Positions 10,268 through 20,900 of a stretch of DNA of 22,747 nt are shown one piece after another. Position 1 is the stretch's first letter. Every line of letters starts with the position of its first letter. The notes under the pieces are model-generated. The model did no database searches. It saw only the letters and a program-made list of their open reading frames with translations, and was not told the DNA's origin. The stretch lies in contig NW_001865071.1 of the NCBI RefSeq assembly GCF_000002865.3, forward strand, positions 187,878 to 210,624. The letters run 5' to 3'. The position numbers and the translations under genes are program-made. The stretch comes from Monosiga brevicollis MX1 (lineage: Eukaryota; Opisthokonta; Choanoflagellata; Craspedida; Salpingoecidae).

Positions 10268-11640
10268 CCCCACCCTTTGGGGCGCTTTCAAAGGCACTCA
10301 ATCACCCCACCCGCCCTGTCCGCCGCAGTCTCTCTCGCTCGCTCGCTCGCCTCTCTCTCTCTCTCTCTCCCTAAAAAAGATTAAAAAGTTTTTTAGAGGC
10401 AAAAGCACAACCGTCTGGAATTGTCAGCATGGTTTGTGTGGTAGTGTGATGTTTGTTACACTTTCATATAGAAGGGTGAAGAACGACCACATCGCGTGGT
10501 CGAGATCCCCATCAGCCGCGTCTCTTGCTGTTGCTCAACCTTGGAGCGTATCTCTGATTTGTAGGAGAATATAAGCTGTTGCTCAGCTTGATATCTTGGG
10601 CGCCGCACCCTCTCTCTGACTAAAAGCACCCATTTGAGACGCGTCTCTCTTCCTTGTGGTGTTTCATTCACGACGAGGAGCGAGCACCTTGGAACTTGAG
10701 CATCGCGATCCTCCGGGGGTGTGAGCGCAGCGCAGTCCGTCCACCGGGAGACGGCGGCCCCGCGTTAGGAACGGGGAGGAGAGGTTCGAGGCCTTGGCGC
10801 TGGGTGGCCATTGCAATTGGACTTGACGTGCTGCTATCGGACCGTGGCTGTGGGTGCCTTGTTTGGTGACCATTTTGACCAGAACCGCACCCTCGCTGCC
10901 TTGCTGCAAGGCACTTGAGGTATAACCTTCTCCCTTATCCGCTCCTCTGGTTCCTCTCAGCCCGTGCCCTCGCCCGGTGTAAGGTGTTACAAGGATGCCT
11001 CGATCCACTTGATGAACGACACCGCGCACACCTCCATTGCAGACGCTGCTTGGCGTGCTTCTTGGCCTCGCTTTTTTTCCACATGCCTACACCTTACTAC
11101 GCCCCCTGCCGCGCCCTCGTGTCTCAGGGCTTCCCCGTCGGCTCAAGATTTGGCAAGCGGGCAAGAGCCGGTCGGCATTTGACATCTGGTAAGCTTTGTA
11201 CTGACTGCGCATCCCTATGGGCCGAGCCGCGATGAATGCAGCATCTTCTGAAAGGTGGCAGGGTGCTATCGTGCGTCTGCGCCGATACCAGCCTCTTGCA
11301 ACTTTCAGCATCCTGCTGTGATGGCCTTCCCGCTGCCCCCTCTCGTGTTGCACGCGGCTTCTGACAACGGGCGACATCCTCTCGATGGTGCATTTGGTGC
11401 TCGCTACTTGGCAGGGATTTGCGCCAACGCTACGCCGGCCAGATCATCCTCTGGTCTTGAGCTGCGGTGCTTGGGAAGGAGAGCCGAAACTGGGGGTTTT
11501 CCCGCAGAGCCATTGCACATCAACCTATCGCTCTTCTGGCACTTTGCCTTTCCTTGTTACTTCTCCCCACTCGACCTACTTTATTTGTTACTGTCTGTGA
11601 GGACGACGCTGCGAGCGCCGCCAGCAGGACACGGGGCGTC
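10268..11640. promoter_or_regulatory. Divergent interval between POMT2 and the 11641 gene; no confident gene
   Basis: About 1.37 kb separate the two divergent starts. Several open frames exist on both strands, including a plus-strand frame at 10915-11235. One short plus-strand frame near 10820-10910 reads protein-like (RTVAVGALFGDHFD), but its neighbours do not join in phase into a gene. The frame of the 11641 gene stays open upstream to a GTG at 11467, so a longer N-terminus or an extra 5' exon is possible. I otherwise treat this as promoter and leader sequence. Confidence 0.4.
10329..10370. repeat. CT/CTCG-rich simple repeat upstream of POMT2
   Basis: Run of TCTC, CTCG and CT units about 60-100 bases upstream of the proposed POMT2 start. 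It reads GA-rich on the coding strand and may lie in the promoter or leader. Confidence 0.85.
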
Positions 11641-12661
11641 ATGGCTGCGCGGGCAAAGCGAGCCTCCAAGGCCTGGCACAAGTGCGAGGTGACGGATAGT
11701 CCTGTTGCTGCTGCGGCTATTGAAATGTGCCTCGAGGCCTTTGAAGATGCCCGCGAAGAGGAGAAGGAGTTTGGTCCGTCAATCATCTCGCGCTTCACCG
11801 TTTTCTACACCAATGGCGTGGTGGCTCGTCACGACCCTGAGCAGGGTGAGCCACCCAAGCTAAACCCCGTACATTTGCCCTACAACAAGGATGAGCTCAA
11901 CGAGGCCTTTGAATTCTCCGGCGAGCTCGAGGATTGCATCAAGCCGCTATGCTACCCCACTGAACTAGAGGATGCAGTCCTGACTTCCTTCGTCCTGACA
12001 CCCCTGGTCCGTGAGGGGGAGAGCCGTCTCACGCGCATCGACTATGACGCGATTAGCCGTGCTTTCAATGGCACCCTGCACCCAGCCGCCAGCATCTTCA
12101 TCGTTGAAGGTACGCTCTTCTTGCCCTCAAATCTCATTCTCGGCACATGCATTCACCTTGACCTCATCGTGGGCGTCGGTGACCGCTTGCTGCCGTGTGT
12201 GCCAGGCATCCAATCTATGTTCCAGCGTCTGGAAGAGTCGATCGAACTGCGCCAACAATGCGGCATGGCCAATGGCGAGGTGTATCTCGAAGGTGCGTCG
12301 GACTTTTGGGGCTTGTTCAAGCTCATGCGAGAAGACAAGGGCACGGCACGCGCCGTTGGAAGACGTGAGGGAAGGGGGCGTGAATCGTAGGCGGGCTCTC
12401 ATGCATGAACCACCCGGGTCTTTGGGCTGTCATCTGAATCATTTAAATGCAGAGGATCATCGACGAGAGAAGGCCTCGTTGCAGGCAGCCAAGGAACTGA
12501 TGAGCAACCACAACTTTGTTTCCGTCGCGGAGATTGGCGTCGGCATCAACGGCGAGGCACACCCTGATATCGCCCAGGCCACAACCTTTCTACGTGGCTA
12601 CGTGGGTTTAACGGAGAGTGGCATCCTGACGGGCGTGGCCACCGACGTCATCCTCACATAG
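11641..12661 (+). CDS. Unrecognised three-exon protein of 278 residues
   Basis: I do not recognise the family. Exons 11641-12109, 12206-12364 and 12453-12661 join in phase with donors GTACGC and GTGAGG and with AG acceptors; split codons give Gly at the first join and Gln at the second. The product is soluble-looking, with no signal peptide or membrane segment. It is mixed alpha/beta in character, with acidic stretches (DAREEEKEFG, ELEDC) and a C-terminal part containing AEIGVGING and ATTFLRGY and ending in hydrophobic VATDVILT. The start was chosen at ATG 11641 because it is the first in-frame ATG. The frame stays open upstream to 11467 but only from a GTG. Its last exon ends about 820 bp before NME5, on the same strand. 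A profile search is the obvious test. Confidence 0.7.
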
Positions 12662-13479
12662 CGACCCCCATAAGAGCCCATGCCATAGTCACCAATTGTT
12701 CAATCCAACACATTGACCCCCCGCCTACTTGCCTCGGATCATGAAGGGATGAATTTCACCTGCTTCCCATCTGCACCTCACAAGCACCCCTCTACTTGCG
12801 TCTGGGTAACAACCAAAAAAATTATATGCCCGTAACCTGCGTACTTGCCATTCATTCTGCACTCGTCGTCCGCCTTCTCCTCCCTCTCCCGCATCACTTT
12901 TGTTAACAGGCACGCACACCATAAATGAAAGCAGGCAACGACAACAAAAAAAAAGACACAAAAAAGAAGAGGCCAACAGCACCATGTATTCCCATCTGGT
13001 CACCCACGATAGTACTAGCATGGCCCAACATGGCTTAACTGCGGCGATCGGACGAGAGCCGGTGTATTCCATGTGGTATGACCGTTGGCGAAAGCGAACA
13101 ATCAAAGTTTACTTATAAAGGGTTTTTTTTTAGTCTAGTAAATGTGCACCTTGAAGTTTCATTGGATTTGATTGGTTCACGTAGAGAACCCGTGTTGGGG
13201 TTCAGCATCTTAACAACCAACATCCCTGGCATTCTCTCCCCTCTCTCTCGGATCGACCGACGGACAGTACGTGTCGGTGCTGCTGCTGCAGTCGCCTGGC
13301 TCGGTTCAGGTGGGGACGTGGCCAGGACTTGAAAGCAGCGGTTCAAAAGGTGGTGCTGCTGTGGTCGACGACAGCCGAGGGTTGATTGTTCACTCGCTAA
13401 ACTCCGCGCCCATCCCGGTGGTGCTGACCCCTGCTTGTCATTGTGTGCATAGCGCTTCGTTTCCTCCTCAGCTGCCGCC
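12662..13479. promoter_or_regulatory. Interval upstream of NME5, no gene seen
   Basis: This 818-bp interval holds the 3' end of the preceding gene and the NME5 upstream region. It contains A-rich runs near 12945-12965 and a T run near 13122. A long antisense open frame covers its right part but has no protein character. Confidence 0.45.
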
Positions 13480-14683
13480 ATGGTGTTCCAAGTGACGCTT
13501 GCGATGGTCAAGCCCGACGCAATCGACCGGGCTGATGATATCGTTGATCGTGTGCTGGCTTCTGGCTTGGCCGTTCTGAATGTGCGTACATGTGCCTGAG
13601 AAGCGACCCGCCCGCTTCCGCGCTCCATTCTCTCATGCTGCGCCTCGCCTCGTTGGCCTGTGCTGTGCAGCGTCGTCGAGTGCGCCTGACTCTGGAGCAA
13701 TCGACCGAGCTTTACATGGAGCACTACGGCAAAAGCTTTTTCACGGAACTGGTCGCTTTCATGAGCAGGTTTGCTGCCCTTCTTGCGTCTGACGGTCACG
13801 CTGTGGTGCTTGGGGTGGTGTCGATTGACTCTGCGCTCCCCCTCCATCCTGTCCCGTAGTGGCCCCGTTTTGGTCATGGTGCTGGCCGGCAATGATGCTG
13901 TCAGTGCCTGGCGTGACCTGATCGGCCCCACCGACTCCGTCAAGGCCCGCGAAGTGGCACCCAAATCGTAAGTTGTAGCCACCTAGCACCCTTGTTCTAC
14001 CCTGCGCCGTGGTTTTGATGAGGGTGGGAGGAGTGTAATCGGTCGCGTCCAAAGGGTGGTCCAATGAAAACACGGGCCGTCCACTTGAAGGCGCGCGTAC
14101 TCTGGGAATGGGGACTGCTGCTGCAGGTGCCATTTTACTCGCTACGTCTCATCTCTTCGCGTCCGTCGTGGTGGGGCTGGCTAGGATACGCGCACTGTTC
14201 GGCACAGACAACCGCCTGAACGCGGTACATGGTAGTGACTCTCTGCTCAGTGCATACCGGGAAATCAAGTTTTTCTTTCCAACCTGTGCGTGCTTTCTGT
14301 TGGGCACCTCATCGCCCTGCCGCTCGGGTGATTCTGACCGCCCGCGCTCACCCCCGTGCCCTCTTCATGAGTGCAGTTGTCGTTGCAGATACACAAGAGT
14401 CTGGCTCGAATGCGCTCAGCTCGGGCACCGATTTTCTGGAACGAGAGGTCAACCCGACCCTGATCCGGGGCTTGACGGCCTTGTGCAAAGTGGGTCATGA
14501 GCCTGTTCGCTATCAAAAAAAAAAAAAAAAGAGGAGAGTTACTTTCGTGGTCATCTGATCTGATCTCCTCTGCATTGGTGTGTGCTGCCGCAGAACAAGC
14601 CGGCTGACCCTGTTCGGTGGTTGGCCAATTGGCTGGAAGAGAATAACCCAAATGCGCCTCGTGTGCAGGAACCCGACGAGTAA
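13480..14683 (+). CDS. NME5: Nucleoside diphosphate kinase homologue 5 with C-terminal Dpy-30 motif (radial spoke protein)
   Basis: Exons 13480-13581, 13671-13768, 13860-13967, 14185-14285, 14377-14489 and 14594-14683 join in phase and give 203 residues; human NME5 has about 212. The NDPK core begins with LAMVKPDA and continues through GPTDSVKAREVAP and IRALFGTD to NAVHGSD. The residues that correspond to the catalytic set are kept: Lys11, Arg105, His118 (the phosphohistidine) and Glu129. After the core a linker leads to LEREVNPTLIRGLTALCK and NKPADPVRWLANWLEENNP, the Dpy-30-like dimerisation motif that distinguishes NME5 from ordinary NDP kinases. NME5 is known as a radial-spoke component of motile cilia. 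The start ATG sits in the strong context GCCGCCATGG. The acceptor of exon 5 is ambiguous between 14377 and 14389, which are in frame with each other. Confidence 0.95.
14515..14530. repeat. Poly-A run in the last NME5 intron
   Basis: Sixteen A in a row inside the intron between exons 5 and 6 of NME5 (14490-14593). Confidence 0.95.
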
Positions 14684-14987
14684 TAACTTGACTTTTTGCC
14701 AGTGGTGTTGCTAACTCTTGTTGCTTTGTTCTTTTCTGATGTGTGCGCGTGTGTGCGCACGAAACTTGTGTTTTGCTCGTGTGCCGTTGGTCTTGTTCCT
14801 GTTTCCATGTTGTTTCATGACACTAGAGTGGGGTTTTTGATGCAGCTGTGCTCCTTGCCCACCCATTCTAATTCACAGTGGTATTGGATTGCGCCCTCTT
14901 GGTGGTAGCTGGAATAACGTTGACTTGCGTGCATAATGTTAAATTATTTATCATATTTCTCTTGTACACATTCATAACCCCGGGTCC
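14684..14987. other. Convergent 3' interval between NME5 and STK36
   Basis: These 304 bp hold the 3' ends of both flagellar genes. AT-rich sequence around 14935-14965 contains AATAAT-like words on the minus strand that could serve as a variant STK36 polyadenylation signal; no perfect AATAAA is seen. Confidence 0.45.
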
Positions 14988-17900
14988 TTACTGAGGCTTC
15001 ACGCGGCTCAGGAGCCGCTGCGCGTATTGCTGCGTAGTTGCTTGGAGTCCGGCTCGATGCTTGATCGTGCGAGCCACACGGGCATGTGCTTGTCGCGCCG
15101 TCAAATCAGCAAGTCCATCTGGCCACTTGGCTAATGTACCTGCGAACAGTTGAACAGTTGAAAGGTTAGAGAATCACCGTAAAGGTCACGTCCGAGCTAT
15201 CTTTCAACTTACCAAGTGTAAAAAGGATGACGCGCAGCGTCTGCTCTGTCAGTTCTGGTTGTTCCATCACACTCAACAACCTACAGGTATACAGGCATCC
15301 AATCACACGTGACCAGAGTACACAGACAGCGCCATCAACACACCAAACCAGTTCAAAAAAAAAAAAAAAAAAAAAAAAAAAATAGCCAAAAATTCATGAA
15401 TAATTCAAGAGAAAAGGCACACAAACAGCACATGAACGAGACAAGTGAAGAAGGTTTGTTGTGTGAGTGGCGCGAGTTTAGGACGTACGCGTCGGATGCC
15501 TTAGCCGCGGCGAACACATGATCCAAGACATCTGAATTACGGCCAAGGTTACCAAGAGCACCTGTCGAGAACACCCAGTGGCCACGACGGAGCATGAGGG
15601 CTTGCCGGACGGGAGACAGATCAGCCAAATCAACCTACCCGCGGCATTTGAAATGGTGCGGTCTTGTTCGGAGGACAGCAGGCGGACAAGGTGGGGAATG
15701 GCCGCAGACAGGCGGTGCACAAATTGGTCGCTGTGAAAGGCTAAATTGCCAATGGCAAACGCGGAGAACTTGAGCACGTCCGGGTGCTGGTCCGTCAACA
15801 GAGAGATCAAACTCGACGCCACTCCCAACCTAGCCACAACCCGACAAACCAGCAAGCACATTCACGAGGGAGGCCAAGGAGAACCAAAAGCGCAAGGCGG
15901 CTTGTCAGGCATGGCAATGCCAAGCGCGGCGCGGGCTGGGTTCAAAAAGCAAACCAAACAGGACAGGTCGCGCACTCCCCATCCACCCACCTCTCCGACT
16001 CATCGTAGAAGAAGGCAGAGTGGCGATAAGCATTGCCAAGCACATTGCAAGCTCGTGCCCGCAAAGTTGCACTCTCGTGTCGCAGGCATCTAAACCGCGC
16101 CACCAACATCGCGGAGCCGCGCGGCAAGCATCAGAACAAATCGATTCACCATGGCCAGATTGAACCAGTTCCGTGATGACGCATGCAGGTAAACCACGAG
16201 CACACATCGACAAGTGCTCACCTCACCACCTCTGGAAACACACGCAGCTTGTCCACAGCAAAGCAGTGCTTGCCAGACGTCCGCATGAGTCGCGAGAGCC
16301 ACGTCATCATATCTGCCAACAGGGTTTTCGAGGCCTGGATCGGATGGACACTGTAAGCCCACTCCACAAACAACGTCCAGCTGACACCGCACCCTACGAG
16401 CACCGCCCCCTCAGCAAAGCAGCACATGACTGGCAAACGTACCGTCTCACGAAAAGCATAAACGCAGACCTCGGGCGAGCTCTGTAAATGGTCCAAGGCA
16501 GCCACGCCAACATCATCATCGACCACACAAAGGTGCAGCAAGAGCTCGAGCAAGGCCACCAATGGTGCTTGACAACCATCCTGAAGCAACACGCGCGCCC
16601 AATACGTGCACGTCTCCACAAGCTTGATCTTACTCGCCTGATGTTCAAAAGGTGTGAGCAACGATCATGAGCGGCTGTCCCGAGAATGCGAGAGTCACCT
16701 TCTGCCTACAATTGCCAAGTCAGGCGCACGCGGAGACACGCCTGCACGTACCGAGGAAATGGCCGTGAGCCAAGCTTCAACAGCGGGGCGCAGCGTGGCA
16801 ATGGCCGAAGCAGCATGGGCCAGCATATTCAGGCGTTGCTCAGCCTGGAAAACAACAGCCTCACTCAAAGTATGCTCGAACCAGGCCTTCACGGCATCCA
16901 GCCACGCCGCGTCTCGATCCTCAACATTAGCAAGTTTGCTCGGCCACCAGCGCGGGGGCGCCGTTCGCAAGTCGGCCAATAGACGCAGCGACAATGCAGC
17001 GCTACAAGGCGTCATCAGCACTTGGTCCAAACGGTCAAACTCAAGCGTCAGGGTCCACAAGGCCTCCGGGTCGAGATCAGCCGGAAAGGCCTCCAGGCCC
17101 AATCGCCGCAAAGACCCGGTCACTGCAGCTACACACATGTCGAAGACACCATAGGAGACTTGCAACCGGGTATTGGCAGCCAAGCCCATTAGACCATCGC
17201 CATCTAAATCCACGGCACAAGCTTGTACCGCTTCCACCACATCAGGTGGGGCCACAGCAAGCGCAGCAAGCAGTTCCAATGCCCCTCGGACCAGCTCGCG
17301 ATCCGAGCCGGTCGGCACCGGCGTGCCGTGTTCCACCAGCGTGGTCCAGAAGGAACACAGGCAGCAGGCTTCGGCCATAGCTACCGCGCCTGGACAACAT
17401 GTCATTGATAGTAGCGCAATGTAACCATGGCATGAGCAAATGAAATGTCAGTTGCGGATACCAAAACGTGAAAAGTTCGCAAGCACGGCTGCCGGGCACG
17501 CAAAAGGAGCAGACACAGGCTGAAAGTACAGCAAGTGCTTGCAGAATCATGTACACATACAGGGTCCCAGCGGGTCAAAGTTGGCAGGATCCTCTCTTAG
17601 CATTCTTGTGACAGACGTGCAAAGGCGAGCTGCGTCTGCGCACGCCTGCGCCGTGCGCCGACCAATGGAAGACGCTTCTTGCTCGAATATCGCAAACAAG
17701 TTGGTGCCATCCGCCGTGCGCATCGCCTGTCGGCCAAAGCGATTGAGATTGAGCAACGTGTGAGGGCGTTGGTTCATACATGCGCGTGTGTTCATGTGTG
17801 CGTGCGTGCGCGCGGACGCGTGCAAGCCCTTCGCGTGGCGAGTACATAGAGCTGAAGCGCCACATTAGATCGCATCAGGGTCAAGGCAAGGCATACCACG

Positions 17901-20900
17901 GGTAGCCGCAGTAATTGTGTCAGCAGTAGAGCACCCATCGAGCTCAACACGGGGTCCTTCGATGCCGTGATGGTATCATCTATTTAGCACGTTCTCATGA
18001 ATGGGCTCTAGCTCGAGCAGACCCAACGTTGATACCCAAGGTTCACCCGAGGCACGTACGGAGGAGGGGAATGTGCGCGAGCACAGCTTGACAGGCTGCA
18101 GGGGCCTTGATGCGGAGACCTTGCAACAAAATCTAGGCAAAGCGGCAATCAGTCGACAGGCCGTGCACAAAGATGTTTGACAAGGACAATATGCAATGCA
18201 AAGTCGTCACCAACCTGGAAGGTGGCCAAACTGGGTTCAGCCAACAGCAGACTATACAGGTTTTCGGCGCCAGCACGCTTGAAAAAGACGTGCCGCAGCT
18301 AGCATACATGAATGGACCTGTGAGAAGCCCGGACGACAGACAGCCTCTTTCTAGGGCTTGTACGCCGACTTGAATCAAGAAGACGGCTGCGCCAAGGCTC
18401 GCACAAACTCACCTGTTGAAGCTGCTGCATAACGCGGCTATAAAACCCAAGCTCGGGTTCGCCCTGAATGGACCAACTTGGCTGATGGACAAACGCCACC
18501 AAAGCTTGCAGCGTCCAGGCGTATGCGTCGTCATCCACGGCCATTCCTGGAGTCAGATCCAGCACATGCATTTACGGCGCTGCGTCAAACACGTTTTCAT
18601 TTGCAGAACATCGGGGTGGATAGACGGAGCAAAGCCAATTGAATCCTTACCTTGGAGCAAGCGCATGAGCGACGACATTAATTCTTGATGAGGAGCCAAG
18701 CATTCGAGCAAGACGAGCGCCGCTGTCGCATCGGTGGCGCTCAAGTTGCCAAGTTCAAGCAAGAGCTACCAAGCAGATTGTCACATCAACCCAAGTGAGC
18801 GTGAAGGTGAACAAAGCATCGTCAGGCACCTGTGCGACTGGACGTGGCAGCTCAAACACCGGACACAACTTTGAATGCGTACCTCCAGCGTGCAGCAGCA
18901 GGCGCTGACGGCCTCCTCATCCAGTTGTCCATGTGTAGACAAGAGCATTGTTGCTTGCTGCACAATGGCATCGGATATTTTGATCACGAGGGGTGCCAGT
19001 GCTCCAACAATTGTTGCGTCCCTGATGTGAGCCAGGCAAGCATGTTGAGGGAAGTGAGGCAGCAGCAGCAAAGCAGGGTGTGTCCACGTGCAAAAGTGCA
19101 CGCATAGGATGTCAAGATCCGGGTCAGATCAGTCCCGATTCATGTGAACCTACTGCAGCATGGAAATGACGTTGGTAACCTCATTGAGAATAGGAGCCAT
19201 GGCTGCAAGCTGTGGAAGCTCGTCCAGGGCTTGATGAATGGCTTGGGTAAGGACCTCTAAGACGCCTTCGGAGTTGGCGTCTGACTCCTGGACAGGCTGA
19301 ATGGATACCGAGGCGTCGTCTTGGTCGCGCAACATGGTTGTCAAGCCGCTCAGGGCGGTCACAGCTGAGTTGAGAGAGAGGCGCACCATATCATCATCAC
19401 CTCCTCCGGTGAGAGTATCATCTAAGCTCCTGGGCACGTCGCTTGAAACTGCGTCAATAGTGCGCGCTGCCTGCAACTGGTCTCGCATGTGTCGCAAGCG
19501 CGATTCAGTATTTGTTGCGTTTGAGTTGGGTGCCAGGCGAGCTGCGTTGGATGCATGCAGGTCAGTGGCGGTGGTGGCCCGTGTGACACGCTCCGAGGCA
19601 CTGGCCTCCATTGTTGGTGCGCCACCGGTGCGTGCTTGTTCTGCCGCAGGGCGGGGCAGGGATTCGGTCGACGCCACCACAATGGAGTGATCTGCCGGGT
19701 CGCTCTGAGATCCACCGCCCAGCAGTGTATACGTTGGGTTGCGAGCACGGTGCCCTCCCCGCTGACCATCTGGACTGGCATCAAGAGTGAATGAAGGGGT
19801 GGTAATGTCACTCACGTCCTCAAAGTTCTGCTGCTCCTCGTCATGCTGACGGGAAGTGTGGGGGATTTGGCTGCGAGAGTTGCGTCTCTTTGTATCTTCC
19901 CTCTCCTCCGACTCCATGGTCGCTTCTTGATTGATGCTGTCATTGCTCTCGTCGTCTTCATCGTCAAGCTCGTCTGAAGCCCAGCGTGCTGGAAAGTGAA
20001 CAGCACTGGTGTCGCTAGTTCTGGAGTCTCGAATGCTGTTTGTTGGCGAGTTGGCAGCGCTGTGATAGAAGCGCTCTTCGCGTTTCAATGCTCCCGCAGG
20101 CGCTGTGTAGGTGCGCATGCCGGCATCGCCGAGGGTCGAATCCATGTTTGACGTCGGCTCTACTTGCTGGGAGGGGGCAGTCTGCGGGGCTCGTGGCTGG
20201 GTTGGGCGCGCCTGAGCACTGGCGCTCAGCGAGCCATGAAGCTCGTGTTGAGCAGATTCAAGGCGCACCGAGCCTTCTGTCACAGGTCGATGACTTGACT
20301 CGTGCACGCGTTGCTCGCGTCGGCGCTGGCGCGCAGAGTCGTGGCGAGGACTCGCCTTGGGCTCTGGCGATGAGACGGAGGCAGGCAGACGTAAATGTCG
20401 AGGGCTCAGGCCAGCCTTTGGAAGGTTCGACTTGGTCCCGGGTGCCGATGGGCTGGTGCTGTGTCGGCCGTGTGATGGAGCTGTGGCGATGGGACGCAGC
20501 GAAGCACGGTGGTCCGGGGTTGGGGGGCCCAGGCTCTCAATACCCGATGTCTTTGGTCGAACCACGTTGTTGAGCGCAGGTTCGTAAGGAATGTTGTGAA
20601 TGTTACGGCGGCCCACCAGGAAGCGGTGCGTGCTCAAGTGCGGCCAGCCCAAGCGCTTGTGTGGCACTTTAATCAGGAGGCCTTGCAACATATCCTGATG
20701 TGACGTCACCGGCACCCGATGTAGGCCAGCATGCGTGTGAGGTGGCATGATACAGAAGGGAAAGTGCTGGGATGGTGCCGACAAAAAGCGGCTGCTCGTG
20801 CGGAGGACCCACCTTGAAATCCGGATCCACGTTGGAAGGAAATGTCACGGGCTGCTGCGTAATCATCTTGACGAGATCAAAGATATTATTGGTGTAGAAC

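Noticed and set aside
10915-11235. 106-codon plus-strand frame in the divergent interval
   Set aside because: Its composition is irregular, it starts from a non-recognised context, and I found no phase-consistent partner exons.
13113-13982. 289-codon open frame on the minus strand
   Set aside because: It is antisense to NME5 exons 1-3, which join in phase and match a known family; its own translation is low-complexity and lacks family features.
15355-15382. Poly-A run as the tail of a retroposed element
   Set aside because: No target-site duplication or element body is seen beside it, and it sits inside an STK36 intron as a plain homopolymer.
18784-18838. Possible extra STK36 exon beginning VPDDALFTF
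   Set aside because: Using it would leave only about 25 bases for the next intron; joining 18883 directly to 18765 keeps phase and gives continuous helical sequence.
19301-19690. 129-codon plus-strand frame
   Set aside because: It is antisense to the linker part of STK36 exon 9, where biased composition keeps several frames open.
20040-20573. 177-codon plus-strand frame
   Set aside because: It is also antisense to STK36 exon 9 and lacks recognisable domains.
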